A stretch of DNA of 64,000 bases from Bacteroides graminisolvens DSM 19988 = JCM 15093 (lineage in GTDB: Bacteria; Bacteroidota; Bacteroidia; Bacteroidales; Bacteroidaceae): contig NZ_ATZI01000013.1 of NCBI RefSeq assembly GCF_000428125.1, positions 1 to 64,000 on the forward strand. The letters are read 5' to 3'. The notes beneath the pieces were generated by a model. That model was not told the DNA's origin. It did no database searches and saw nothing but the letters and a program-made list of their open reading frames with translations. Every line of letters begins with the position of its first letter. Positions within the stretch are counted from its first letter, which is position 1. Of this stretch, positions 17,591 to 26,376 are shown in pieces. Position numbers and translations under genes: made by a program.

Positions 17591-17806
17591 ATGTCTATTA
17601 TAGTAAATCTGGATATAATGATGGCCCGCAGGAAGATTTCTTTGGGAGAGTTGGCTGAGAAAGTTGATATAACTCCTGCCAATCTTTCCATTCTTAAAAC
17701 CGGTAAAGCCAGAGCCATTCGTTTTTCTACTTTAGAGGCAATATGTAAAATACTTGATTGTCAACCGGGAGATATATTAGAATTCCGCGATGATGGCAAA
17801 GAATAG
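17591..17806 (+). CDS. Xre-family HTH regulator (YozG-like)
   Basis: A 71-residue single-domain DNA-binding protein. The HTH covers residues about 10-60: MMARRKISLGELAEKVDI, then TPANLSILKTGKARAIRF as the recognition region, and the characteristic ending CKILDCQPGDILEF. The ATG at 17591 follows the purine-rich AAGGAAGGAAAGAAT; an in-frame extension upstream would overlap the DUF2975 gene and is unlikely. It is probably co-transcribed with the DUF2975 and CPBP genes and may autoregulate them, but no operator was identified. Confidence 0.9.
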   Translation: MSIIVNLDIMMARRKISLGELAEKVDITPANLSILKTGKARAIRFSTLEAICKILDCQPGDILEFRDDGKE

Positions 17807-17831
17807 CTTCTTATCTGCACATGAATATAAA

Positions 17832-17862
17832 AAAGAAAGGAAGCTTAAAGCTTCCTTTCTTT
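17832..17862. terminator. Perfect palindromic terminator overlapping the sufE stop codon
   Basis: The 15-base arms AAAGAAAGGAAGCTT and AAGCTTCCTTTCTTT are perfectly complementary around a single central base. The right arm contains the last codons of the minus-strand sufE and its stop (17845-17847 lies in the centre). It terminates the plus-strand CPBP-DUF2975-HTH unit and the minus-strand sufE unit. Confidence 0.8.
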
Positions 17863-18273
17863 GGCTTTGTAGGCCAAGGCATACATTCTTATTTGTTTGA
17901 CCATCGACAGCAGACCGTTACTTCGTGTTGGCGACAGATGCTCTTTCAAACCTATCTTTTCAATAAAATAAAGATCAGAACTTAATATCTCATCAGGAGT
18001 ATGTCCTGAAACAACTTTGATGAGCAGTGCTATGATTCCTTTTACGATGAGGGCATCGCTTTCTGCTTTGAAAATAAGCTTTCCATCCACTTCATCAGCT
18101 TGCAACCATACTCTGCTTTGGCAGCCTTCAATCAAATTCTGTTCCGTTTTATATTTTTCTTCGAGCGGTTCTTGTTCATTTCCTAAATCAATAAGTAGTT
18201 GATAGCGATCCATCCAATCGCTAAAGTCATTGAACTCAGCAACAACTTCGTCTTGTAATTCGTTGATAGACAT
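17845..18273 (-). CDS. sufE: SufE-family cysteine desulfurase sulfur acceptor
   Basis: SufE accepts persulfide sulfur from a SufS-type cysteine desulfurase and hands it to the SufBCD scaffold for Fe-S cluster assembly. The 142-residue length is typical, with the conserved acceptor Cys51 in LIEGCQSRVWL. No suf genes are near; the neighbour is a glutaminyl-cyclase-like lipoprotein 7 bases upstream on the same strand, so they share a transcript. The stop codon and last codons sit inside a palindromic terminator. Confidence 0.94.
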   Translation of the reverse strand: MSINELQDEVVAEFNDFSDWMDRYQLLIDLGNEQEPLEEKYKTEQNLIEGCQSRVWLQADEVDGKLIFKAESDALIVKGIIALLIKVVSGHTPDEILSSDLYFIEKIGLKEHLSPTRSNGLLSMVKQIRMYALAYKAKERKL

Positions 18274-18280
18274 TCTTTTT

Positions 18281-19279
18281 TTATTTTTCGTTATATATTA
18301 CTTCCAATACAGTTTGCCCCACAGCCTTAAGAGTCGATCTGTCAATAATATCCATGGTGTCATTAACTGTATGCCAGAAAGAGCCAAAACTAGATAGCTC
18401 GCTTCCTTCGTCGGTCGGAATGATATCAATGCTGGGAATTCCGGCCAATCTATTTATAAATAGGTGGTCATCTGTAACTGGGCTTCCTTCTTTATCGATA
18501 AAGAAACGTCCGTATCCCATCTCGTTAGCCTTCTTCCATACCTTATCATTTACATCTTTGGCATACTTTTCAGAATACCCTTCTTTATAGAAAGTGGCAT
18601 TCTTGCCTCCTACCATATCGAGTAGAATGCCAAATCTAGCATTGTAACCCTGCACGTGCGGGTTCCTCGCCCAATACTGTGTGCCAAGACACCAATACTC
18701 TTCTTTGTGTTCGCCATTGTAAAATTGAGGAGCACCGTAATCTTCAGCGTCAAAGAAGATAATATCCACACCTAACTCCGGTTGTTGTTGTCCTAGCAGG
18801 CGTGCAATTTCCAGCAATACACCTACACCGCTTGCGCCATCGTTTGCTCCTAAAATAGGAGTATGGTGGTTTTGTTCATTGGGGTCATTATCCGCCCAGG
18901 GACGAGTATCCCAATGGGCAAATAGCAATACGCGTTTTTTATTTTCAGGCTTATACGAACCAATAATGTTTCGGGCTTTTAGTATCACTCCGTCGTAACG
19001 AAGCAGATCGGCATATTGATTGGTAACCTTAGCACCAAACTCCTCCAGTTTCGCTGCCAGATAATTACCGCAAGCAACATGTTGGGGAGTATTTAGAACT
19101 CGCGGTCCGAATGCAACTTGCGCATTGACATATTGATATGCGCTGTCCGCATCAAAGTCGGGCGCCTTAACAGTTTGTATATTCTCAGCAACAGTCGTGC
19201 TTTTTTTTGAATTAGCTCCACACGAGGTTGCTATAATCAATGATAAAGCACAAGCTAAATACATAAGTTTGATTTTCAT
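18281..19279 (-). CDS. M28-family lipoprotein, glutaminyl-peptide cyclotransferase-like
   Basis: A 332-residue exported enzyme. The N-terminus is a lipoprotein signal peptide with lipobox ATSC (Cys20), so it is probably anchored in the inner or outer membrane facing the periplasm. The M28 zinc site can be traced through AHWDTRPWADND, GANDGASGVG, FFDAEDYG and VTDDHLF. Bacteroidetes members of this type act as glutaminyl cyclases, which convert N-terminal Gln, exposed after signal-peptide cleavage, to pyroglutamate. An aminopeptidase activity cannot be excluded. It lies 7 bases ahead of sufE on the minus strand. Confidence 0.88.
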   Translation of the reverse strand: MKIKLMYLACALSLIIATSCGANSKKSTTVAENIQTVKAPDFDADSAYQYVNAQVAFGPRVLNTPQHVACGNYLAAKLEEFGAKVTNQYADLLRYDGVILKARNIIGSYKPENKKRVLLFAHWDTRPWADNDPNEQNHHTPILGANDGASGVGVLLEIARLLGQQQPELGVDIIFFDAEDYGAPQFYNGEHKEEYWCLGTQYWARNPHVQGYNARFGILLDMVGGKNATFYKEGYSEKYAKDVNDKVWKKANEMGYGRFFIDKEGSPVTDDHLFINRLAGIPSIDIIPTDEGSELSSFGSFWHTVNDTMDIIDRSTLKAVGQTVLEVIYNEK

Positions 19280-19341
19280 TTAAAGAGTTATTTTAGATTT
19301 TCAAAAATACAAATATATTATTTTAGTTCACTATCCGATAG

Positions 19342-20247
19342 TCAGAATTTGATTTCAACAACCTTGGATGTTACCGTTAATTCAACCTGTGCGCCGTTCA
19401 CAATAGCCATGTTTTGAGCCACATGTCCCACTGGAAAATCAAAACAAACAGGGTATTTATACTCCTTAACAATATCTACTATAGCCTCGTAAAGAGGTTT
19501 ACCAAGAGATAAATCTTCGTCATATTCGGTGAACTGTCCTATGATCAACCCCGATAAACGTTCCAGTATACCACCCAATTTCAAATTATAAATCATTCGT
19601 TCAATGGCATGCGGCCTTTCGCCAACATCTTCTATGTATAGAATGGTGTTTTCCGGAATAATATCATACTTTGTTCCCCTTAGTCCATAAAAAACGGCTA
19701 AATTTCCGCCTTTTATGATACCTTTTGCCTCTCCTGTTTTGTTTAATTTGTGAGGAGCACAGTTGTAAGTCGGTAGCTGGCCTAAAAGAATCTTTCTTAA
19801 ACTCAGTGTGCCGGCGTTATCTTCAGGTTCAACACTGAGGTGACGGGCCATAGGAGCATGAATGGAGGCAAAACCATGATATTGGAAAAGATTGTGAAGA
19901 GCTGTAATATCACTGAAGCCAATCAACCATTTGGGCGATTTACAAAACTGTTCAAACCGAAGTTGCTCTATGATGTGAACAGCCCCATAGCCACCCCGAC
20001 TGCAAAAGATTGCTTTTACATCCGGTGCGTCCATTGCATGTTGAAAATCATCAAGCCTTTGGTTTATGCTTCCGGCATATTTACCCGATGCTGCAGCGGC
20101 ATGTTTGCCCAATATTGATTGGAGTCCCCAAGAAGCTAAACGCTCTTGTGCACCTTTTAAAAGATTCTTGTCTATTTTGCCTGAAGGAGACACGATTGCC
20201 ACCTTATCTCCCTCTTGCAAATAAGATGGAAATATGAAGTTGTCCAT
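19342..20247 (-). CDS. LD-carboxypeptidase (S66 family)
   Basis: The enzyme trims the terminal D-alanine from murein tetrapeptides during peptidoglycan recycling. The 301-residue length is typical. The nucleophile is Ser83 in CSRGGYGAVHI; the expected Glu (in IEDVGERPHAIER) and His (in GHVAQNMAIV) of the Ser-Glu-His triad are present. No signal peptide is seen, in line with cytoplasmic action. It is a separate unit 62 bases upstream of the M28 lipoprotein on the same strand and divergent from ptb-buk. Confidence 0.93.
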   Translation of the reverse strand: MDNFIFPSYLQEGDKVAIVSPSGKIDKNLLKGAQERLASWGLQSILGKHAAAASGKYAGSINQRLDDFQHAMDAPDVKAIFCSRGGYGAVHIIEQLRFEQFCKSPKWLIGFSDITALHNLFQYHGFASIHAPMARHLSVEPEDNAGTLSLRKILLGQLPTYNCAPHKLNKTGEAKGIIKGGNLAVFYGLRGTKYDIIPENTILYIEDVGERPHAIERMIYNLKLGGILERLSGLIIGQFTEYDEDLSLGKPLYEAIVDIVKEYKYPVCFDFPVGHVAQNMAIVNGAQVELTVTSKVVEIKF

Positions 20248-20432
20248 ATTTATTGCTTTGATGATTGAATGCTACAAAAGTACATAAAAAAATATGATTA
20301 TCTTATTAGTTAGAGTTATGTGTAGTGAAACAATTATAATATGTCAAAAGGATAGTAATCATTCCTACTTTTTTGTTGTTTAATGGTGTGTGGTTCACTC
20401 TTTTTTCTCATATTTGCTAAAAATCGAACTTT

Positions 20433-21347
20433 ATGAAACCGATTACTACTTTTAATCAGCTTACGGAACATCTCACAACCCTTTGCAAGCGAAAACGTGT
20501 TGTGGCAGTTTGCCCTAACGATGCTCATTCCGAGTATGCCATAAAACGTGCTGTTGAGGAAGGCTTTGCCAGTTTTCTTTTAGTGGGAGACGCCCGTTTG
20601 CTGCATTCATATACCGAATTAAGTATCTACTCTGATAACATAGAGATTATTGATATTCCCGATTCCGATGAGGCAGCACGCGAAGCAGTTCGCTTAGTCA
20701 GATCGGGTAAGGCCGATATACTCATGAAAGGGCTTATCAATACGGATAATCTGCTCCGTGCCATACTAGATAAAGAACACGGCTTGTTGCCGGCAGGCAA
20801 AGTGTTAACCCATTTGGCTGTTATGCAAATCCCTACTTACCATAAATTGTTGTTTTTCTCGGATGCGGCTGTCATCCCCAGACCAACGTTGCAGCAACGC
20901 ATTGAAATGATATGGTATGCTATTCGTACTTGTCATCATTTTGGGATTGAACAACCCCGCATCTCTTTAATACATTGTACGGAGAAGGTTAGCTCTAAAT
21001 TTCCTCATTCGCTTGATTATGTGAATATCGTTGAACTGGCTGAAGCCGGAGAGTTTGGCAATGTGATCATAGATGGTCCGCTGGATGTGCTTACCTCCTG
21101 CGAACGTGAAAGCGGAAACATAAAAGGCATTGCCTCACCCATTAACGGAGATGCTGATGTGCTTATTTTCCCTAATATAGAATCTGGGAATACCTTCTAT
21201 AAATCGGTTAGCTTGTTTGCCCAGGCAGAGATGGCAGGTGTTTTGCAGGGACCCATTTGTCCGGTTGTGCTAACTTCAAGAAGCGACTCCGGTTTATCAA
21301 AATATTACAGTTTGGCCATGGCCTGTTTATCCTCTAATGATATTTAA
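20433..21347 (+). CDS. ptb: Phosphate butyryltransferase
   Basis: Converts butyryl-CoA (or branched short acyl-CoAs) and phosphate to acyl-phosphate. The 304-residue sequence has the phosphotransacetylase fold: VAVCPNDAHSEYAIKRAVEEG at the N-terminus, ADILMKGLINTDNLLRA, DGPLDVL and SGNTFYKS near the C-terminus. It is coupled to butyrate kinase, whose start lies 2 bases after its stop. Together they make the acid plus ATP. In Bacteroides this pair is often tied to branched-chain acids from amino-acid degradation rather than to a full butyrate pathway; no other pathway genes are in the window. Confidence 0.93.
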   Translation: MKPITTFNQLTEHLTTLCKRKRVVAVCPNDAHSEYAIKRAVEEGFASFLLVGDARLLHSYTELSIYSDNIEIIDIPDSDEAAREAVRLVRSGKADILMKGLINTDNLLRAILDKEHGLLPAGKVLTHLAVMQIPTYHKLLFFSDAAVIPRPTLQQRIEMIWYAIRTCHHFGIEQPRISLIHCTEKVSSKFPHSLDYVNIVELAEAGEFGNVIIDGPLDVLTSCERESGNIKGIASPINGDADVLIFPNIESGNTFYKSVSLFAQAEMAGVLQGPICPVVLTSRSDSGLSKYYSLAMACLSSNDI

Positions 21348-21349
21348 TT

Positions 21350-22411
21350 ATGAAAATTCTGGTCGTCAATCCCGGTTCAACTTCCACGAAAGTTGCTGTT
21401 TATCTAAATAAAACCGCTTTGTTTGTAACGAACTTACGCCATTCAGTCGAAGAACTATCGGCATTTCCTACTATAATGGATCAGTTTGATTTTCGCAAAC
21501 AGCTCGTTCTGAATGAATTGAACCGCAATGGAATTGCACTGCAATTTGATGTTGTGATCGGTCGCGGCGGACTTGTAAAGCCAATTCCCGGTGGCGTCTA
21601 TGAAGTTAACGAAGCCATGAAGAGAGATACACTAAACGCTATGCGAACCCATGCCTGTAATTTGGGAGGTTTAATCGCTCGTGATCTGGCCTCCTCTATT
21701 CCCGGTTGCCATGCATTGATTGCCGATCCCGGAGTTGTTGACGAGCTCGATGATGTGGCCAGAGTTACAGGTTCCCCTCTCTTGCCGCGTATTTCAATCT
21801 TTCATGCCCTCAACCATAAGGCCGTTGGTCGGCGATATGCCGCCAATTGCGATGCAAATTACGAAGATTTGAATCTGATTATTTGTCATTTAGGCGGAGG
21901 AATCTCCGTGGCTGCACACAGAAAAGGAAGAGCGGTTGATGTGAATAACGCATTAGATGGCGAAGGTCCCTTCTCGCCTGAGCGTGCGGGTACATTGCCC
22001 GCCGGTTCCTTAATTGACCTTTGTTACAGCGGTCGTTTTAGCCGTGAAGAATTGAAAAATAGGATTTCAGGACAAGCTGGTTTAGCTGCTCACTTGGGAA
22101 CTACAGATGTTCCTGAAGTGATTTCCATGATTGAAGCGGGCGATAAACATGCCGAATTGGTGTTGAATGCCATGGTTTATAACGTTATTAAATCCATTGG
22201 TGCTCAAAGCGCAGTGCTGAAGGGTCAAGTTGATGCGATCATCCTGACAGGCGGTATTGCGCATTCCGATTATGTAGTGTCAAGAATCAAGGAGTCGGTA
22301 TCTTATATAGCTCCCGTAATCGTTTATCCCGGTGAAGATGAAATGGAAGCTTTAGCCATGAGCGCCTATGAAGCACTAAACGGAATACTGCCTATTAATG
22401 ATTACAAATAA
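21350..22411 (+). CDS. buk: Butyrate kinase
   Basis: A 353-residue acetokinase-family enzyme that transfers phosphate from butyryl-phosphate (or isobutyryl-/isovaleryl-phosphate) to ADP. The N-terminal VNPGSTSTKVAVY phosphate loop (residues 5-17), the HLGGGISVAAH ATP-binding segment, the RAGTLPAG region and the LTGGIAHSDYV C-terminal motif are all present. It is translationally close to ptb. It is followed by a 308-base gap that holds a candidate small RNA and the pnp terminator. Confidence 0.94.
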   Translation: MKILVVNPGSTSTKVAVYLNKTALFVTNLRHSVEELSAFPTIMDQFDFRKQLVLNELNRNGIALQFDVVIGRGGLVKPIPGGVYEVNEAMKRDTLNAMRTHACNLGGLIARDLASSIPGCHALIADPGVVDELDDVARVTGSPLLPRISIFHALNHKAVGRRYAANCDANYEDLNLIICHLGGGISVAAHRKGRAVDVNNALDGEGPFSPERAGTLPAGSLIDLCYSGRFSREELKNRISGQAGLAAHLGTTDVPEVISMIEAGDKHAELVLNAMVYNVIKSIGAQSAVLKGQVDAIILTGGIAHSDYVVSRIKESVSYIAPVIVYPGEDEMEALAMSAYEALNGILPINDYK

Positions 22412-22540
22412 GCTCCTGCAACGCTTTATCATTTATTTTTAAAAAGAACCGAATGTTACTTTTTTCAGCTCCAGATTACTTCTTTAATGTTAAATAGTAA
22501 ATTTTTGGAGCATAAAATTCATTGGAAAGAAATTTTCTTT

Positions 22541-22548
22541 TATCTTTG
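22541..22548 (+). promoter_or_regulatory. Orphan -7 promoter element downstream of buk
   Basis: TATCTTTG matches the -7 consensus exactly, followed by GCG as is usual in Bacteroides. No protein start lies downstream on this strand before the minus-strand pnp. A -33 box is not convincing (TTGG at 22523-22526 is too close). Confidence 0.5.
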
Positions 22549-22553
22549 CGCTT

Positions 22554-22637
22554 GTGTTAAGTTAATAAATTGATTAAGGTCGATTTTTGACTGTTTCGAA
22601 TCGGAAAGTATGGGGGTACTTTCCGATTCTCTTTTTT
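22554..22637 (+). ncRNA. Candidate small RNA with intrinsic terminator
   Basis: Between buk and pnp an exact -7 element (22541-22548) is followed after about 50 bases by a perfect 13-base hairpin: GAATCGGAAAGTA at 22598-22610 and its complement at 22617-22629, loop TGGGGG, then CTTTTTT. The predicted transcript is about 80 nucleotides and has no open reading frame of note. The hairpin could alternatively be the terminator of the ptb-buk mRNA, 187 bases after the buk stop, with the promoter motif a coincidence. I know no RNA family that it matches. Confidence 0.42.
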
Positions 22638-22661
22638 GGTACCAGTCTGATTTATGGATAT

Positions 22662-22694
22662 AAAAAAGCCCGATCGCATATTTGCAACCGGGCC
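22662..22694 (-). terminator. Intrinsic terminator of pnp
   Basis: Read on the minus strand, GGCCCGGTTGC pairs with GCGATCGGGC (minor mismatches), followed by TTTTTT. It lies 26 bases after the pnp stop codon. Confidence 0.85.
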
Positions 22695-22719
22695 ATATTA
22701 TTTAGTCAAAAAAGACTGT

Positions 22720-24846
22720 TTACTTTTTCTCGGGACGAGGGAATAAAACCTTTCTGGAAAGTTTGAATTTACCAGTTTTTTGATCCACATCGATCAATTT
22801 AACTTCAATCTCGTCGCCCTCTTTGATACCAGTTTCCTCCACTGTTTCAAGACGTTTCCAGTCCATCTCAGAGATGTGCAACAAACCGTCTTTTCCGGGT
22901 AAGAATTCAATGAAAGCACCATAAGGCATGATAGAACGTACTTTTCCTTTGTAAACCTCGCCTACTTCAGGAACGGCTACAATACCTTTGATGATACGCA
23001 TAGCGCTATCGATAGATTGCTTGTTGGTTCCGGCAATTTCAATTCTGCCCACGCCATCAACTTCTTCAATAGTAATGGTAGCACCTGTTTCCTCTTGCAT
23101 TCCCTGAATGATTTTTCCACCTGGGCCAATGATTGCACCAATAAATTCTTTAGGAATAGTCAGTGTTTCAATACGAGGAGCATGATCCTTCAAGTCGGCA
23201 CGAGGCTCTTGAATAGTCTCGGTAATTTTACCCAGAATATGCATACGTCCTTCTTTTGCTTGATTCAAAGCACGTTCCAGAATTTCGAATGATAAACCGT
23301 CAACCTTGATATCCATCTGAGTGGCAGTAATACCATCTTTCGTTCCGGTTACCTTGAAGTCCATATCACCCAAGTGATCTTCGTCACCTAAGATATCAGA
23401 AAGTACGGCATATTTTTCTTCGCCGGCATTTTTGATCAATCCCATAGCGATACCCGAAACCGGTTTTTTGATTTTCACACCGGCATCCATCAATGCAAGT
23501 GTTCCGGCACAAACAGTTGCCATTGATGACGAACCGTTTGATTCAAGAATATCAGAAACCACACGCACTACATAAGGATAGTTTGCAGGAATCATTTTCT
23601 TCAAAGCTCTGTGAGCCAAGTTTCCGTGACCAATCTCACGGCGACCTACGCCACGTTGAGCCTTCGCTTCACCGGTTGAGAAAGGAGGGAAGTTGTAGTG
23701 AAGAAGGAAACGTTCTTTTCCGTGCACCAATACATCATCAATCATCTTCTCATCGAGTTTGGTTCCCAATGTAACAGAAGTCAAAGACTGCGTTTCACCA
23801 CGAGTGAAGACTGCTGATCCGTGAGGTCCGGGCAAATAACTAATTTCGCTCCAGATAGGACGAATCTCAGTTGTTTGACGACCATCCAGACGCTTGCCTT
23901 CGTCAAGAATGCAACGGCGCATAGCCTCTTTTTCAACATCGTGATAATATTTATTAATTAAACCAACCTTTGCAGCCAGTTCTTCTTCGCTGAAAGTTGC
24001 TTTGAATTCCTCGCGAATAGCATCGAAAGCATCCTGACGTTCGTGCTTGTTCTTATTGCCCGATGCTGCAACAGCATAAGCTTTTTCGTAGCAAGCATTA
24101 TGAACAGCCTGGCGAAGCTCCTCATCATTAACCTCGTGGCAATATTCACGTTTCACAGTTTTGCCAACCGCTTCGGTCAATTCCATTTGAGCTTTGCAAT
24201 GAACCTTGATTGCTTCGTGAGCCACTTTCATTGCTTCGAGCAGTTCAGCTTCAGAAACTTCGTTCATTTCACCTTCAACCATCATGATGTTCTCATACGT
24301 TGCTGCAACCATGATATCCATGTCTGCTTGCTCCAGTTGGTCAAAAGTAGGGTTGATTATATATTTTCCGTCGATACGTGCAACACGCACTTCGGAGATA
24401 GGTCCGTTAAAAGGAATGTCCGATACGGCTAGGGCTGCAGAAGCAGCAAGTCCGGCTAATGCATCGGGCATGTCTACACCATCTGCAGAGAACAGAATAA
24501 TGTTAACATAAACTTCAGCATGATAGTTGTCAGGAAACAAAGGACGTAGAGCGCGGTCTACTAGTCGGCAAGTAAGGATTTCATAATCAGAAGCTCTTCC
24601 TTCTCTCTTGGTGAAACCGCCAGGGAATCGACCGTAAGCGGCGAATTTTTCTTTATACTCTACCTGAAGAGGCATGAAATCTGTTCCGGGAACTGCATCT
24701 TTAGCGGCACAAACAGTAGCTAGTAACATGGTGTTTCCCATGCGTAGCATGACAGAACCATCTGCCTGTTTTGCCAATTTTCCCGTTTCGAGTGTGATGG
24801 TTCTTCCATCACCCAGCTCGATCGTCTTAACAATTGGGTTAATCAT
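22720..24846 (-). CDS. pnp: Polyribonucleotide nucleotidyltransferase
   Basis: PNPase degrades RNA 3' to 5' phosphorolytically and is a core component of the RNA degradosome. The 708-residue protein has two RNase PH domains, a central helical domain, a KH domain ([19 protein letters not shown]) and a C-terminal S1 domain ([20 protein letters not shown]). I start it at the ATG 24846-24844 ([14 protein letters not shown]), since this is the usual family N-terminus. The frame remains open for 17 codons upstream, but that segment overlaps the promoter-like CAAAGATA at 24885-24892. Single gene, divergent from the lipoprotein gene. Confidence 0.95.
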   Translation of the reverse strand: MINPIVKTIELGDGRTITLETGKLAKQADGSVMLRMGNTMLLATVCAAKDAVPGTDFMPLQVEYKEKFAAYGRFPGGFTKREGRASDYEILTCRLVDRALRPLFPDNYHAEVYVNIILFSADGVDMPDALAGLAASAALAVSDIPFNGPISEVRVARIDGKYIINPTFDQLEQADMDIMVAATYENIMMVEGEMNEVSEAELLEAMKVAHEAIKVHCKAQMELTEAVGKTVKREYCHEVNDEELRQAVHNACYEKAYAVAASGNKNKHERQDAFDAIREEFKATFSEEELAAKVGLINKYYHDVEKEAMRRCILDEGKRLDGRQTTEIRPIWSEISYLPGPHGSAVFTRGETQSLTSVTLGTKLDEKMIDDVLVHGKERFLLHYNFPPFSTGEAKAQRGVGRREIGHGNLAHRALKKMIPANYPYVVRVVSDILESNGSSSMATVCAGTLALMDAGVKIKKPVSGIAMGLIKNAGEEKYAVLSDILGDEDHLGDMDFKVTGTKDGITATQMDIKVDGLSFEILERALNQAKEGRMHILGKITETIQEPRADLKDHAPRIETLTIPKEFIGAIIGPGGKIIQGMQEETGATITIEEVDGVGRIEIAGTNKQSIDSAMRIIKGIVAVPEVGEVYKGKVRSIMPYGAFIEFLPGKDGLLHISEMDWKRLETVEETGIKEGDEIEVKLIDVDQKTGKFKLSRKVLFPRPEKK

Positions 24847-24986
24847 AAAAATTGTTTTATCTATATCTTCTTTCAAAATTCGTGCAAAGATATACAATTA
24901 TCGTGCTAATATCGTGTAAATGAGATAAAAAGTTATTCCATCACTGTTTTTTTTTCGTTCAAAAAGCGAAGATGAGCGCAAAATGC

Positions 24987-25016
24987 TTTGACTAATCTTT
25001 AAAAGAACTATATTTG
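24987..25016 (+). promoter_or_regulatory. Promoter of the DUF4369-type lipoprotein gene
   Basis: A TTTG box at 24987-24990 and TATATTTG at 25009-25016 are 18 bases apart, close to the Bacteroides -33/-7 consensus. The start codon follows at 25040. Confidence 0.65.
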
Positions 25017-25039
25017 CAGGCAAAAACATAATCATTATT

Positions 25040-26191
25040 ATGAAGAAAATATCACTCATGGCACTTACTGTGCTAGTACTTAGTTCGTGTAACTCTGACC
25101 CGAAATTTAATATCAAAGGAGAAGTTTCCGATGCCGATGGCAAAATGCTTTATTTTGAATCATCCGGTCTGGAAGGTGTTGTGGCGATTGATTCAGTAGA
25201 ACTGGGTAAAAACGGTTCATTTAGTTTTAAACAGTTGAGACCGGAGTCTCCGGAGTTTTACAGACTAAGAATTGAGGATAAAGTCGTTAATCTTTCGGTC
25301 GATTCTACTGAAACCATAGAAGTGAAAGCCCCATATGCAAAGTTCTCGACCGATTATGACGTTGCGGGCAGTGAAAACTGCGTGAAAATTAAAGAGCTTA
25401 CTTTAAAACAGATTAAACTTCAATCGGATGTAGATGCTCTGTTTAAATCATTACAAGACAATGTAATCACTCACGATGTTTTTGAAGACAGTTTATCGGC
25501 TGTGATAACCAAATATAAAGATGATGTAAAAGTCAATTATATATTCTCGGCACCCAATAAGGCAGCGGCCTATTTTGCGTTGTTCCAGAAATTGAATAAT
25601 TACATGATTTTTGATCCGTTGAACAACAAAGATGATGTGAAATGTTTTGGTGCTGTGGCTACAAGTCTGAACAATGATTATCCTCATGCAATCAGATCCA
25701 AGAACCTATATAATATTGTTATAAAGGGAATGAAGAATACTCGTACTCCGGTGCAAAAGACGGTAGAAATTCCTCGTGAAAAGGTAACTGAAGCAGGAGT
25801 TATTGATATTGCTTTAAGAGACATAAAAGGGAATGTGCGCAAACTTACCGATCTGAAAGGTAAAGTCGTATTACTGGATTTTACGATCTATCAAAGTGCA
25901 GTATCTGCCCCACATAATTTTACGTTGCGTGATTTGTATAATAAATATGCAGCTCAGGGGCTCGAAATCTATCAGGTGTCACTGGATGCAGATGAGCATT
26001 TCTGGAAAACAGCAGTTGACAATTTGCCTTGGGTGTGCGTGAGAGATGCCAATGGAATTTACTCACAAATTGCAGCTATATATAATGTAAAACAAGTGCC
26101 TGCCTACTTCCTGGTTAACAAAAATAATGAGCTTAGCAAGCGTGGAGAAGACATTAAAGACCTGGATGCAGCTATTAAAGCCTTATTGTAA
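25040..26191 (+). CDS. Thioredoxin-like lipoprotein lacking the CxxC motif
   Basis: The 383-residue protein begins with a lipoprotein signal peptide (lipobox LSSC, Cys17). Residues 20-110 look like a DUF4369 beta-sandwich domain, a helical linker follows, and residues about 250-383 form an AhpC/TlpA thioredoxin fold. The fold is kept: VVLLDF beta-strand, YNKYAAQGLEIYQVSLD, and the cis-proline segment KQVPAYFLV. However, the site where WCxxC should stand reads YQSAVSAPHN, without any cysteine. It is probably a structural or binding protein of the envelope and not a disulfide reductase. Confidence 0.85.
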   Translation: MKKISLMALTVLVLSSCNSDPKFNIKGEVSDADGKMLYFESSGLEGVVAIDSVELGKNGSFSFKQLRPESPEFYRLRIEDKVVNLSVDSTETIEVKAPYAKFSTDYDVAGSENCVKIKELTLKQIKLQSDVDALFKSLQDNVITHDVFEDSLSAVITKYKDDVKVNYIFSAPNKAAAYFALFQKLNNYMIFDPLNNKDDVKCFGAVATSLNNDYPHAIRSKNLYNIVIKGMKNTRTPVQKTVEIPREKVTEAGVIDIALRDIKGNVRKLTDLKGKVVLLDFTIYQSAVSAPHNFTLRDLYNKYAAQGLEIYQVSLDADEHFWKTAVDNLPWVCVRDANGIYSQIAAIYNVKQVPAYFLVNKNNELSKRGEDIKDLDAAIKALL

Positions 26192-26214
26192 TTTGGCAAA
26201 TTACGTTTTATTTT
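26188..26214 (+). terminator. Probable terminator of the thioredoxin-like gene
   Basis: GTAATTT (26188-26194) and AAATTAC (26198-26204) can form a small hairpin, followed by GTTTTATTTT. It overlaps the stop codon. Confidence 0.5.
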
Positions 26215-26245
26215 GTGTAAACATGTTACAAAGCATCCGTTTTCG

Positions 26246-26277
26246 CTTGACACGTATTGTTTAAAGCCTTATCTTTG
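26246..26277 (+). promoter_or_regulatory. Promoter of greA
   Basis: CTTG at 26246-26249 and an exact TATCTTTG at 26270-26277 are spaced 20 bases apart. The transcript would start around 26282, giving a leader of about 95 bases that contains a hairpin terminator. Confidence 0.6.
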
Positions 26278-26299
26278 TAGCAGAAAAATAGAGGGAGGG

Positions 26300-26331
26300 T
26301 TCCAGCATGGCTCATGTTGGAATTCTTTTTT
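26300..26331 (+). terminator. Terminator-like hairpin in the greA leader
   Basis: TTCCAGCATG (26300-26309) pairs with CATGTTGGAA (26313-26322, one G-T pair) and is followed by TTCTTTTTTG. It lies downstream of the greA promoter and 45 bases before its start codon, so it could act as an attenuator or end a short leader RNA of about 50 nucleotides. Confidence 0.65.
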
Positions 26332-26376
26332 GTTTATATGACCATTTGAAAACTAAAAAATATAGGAGAAAAAAAC

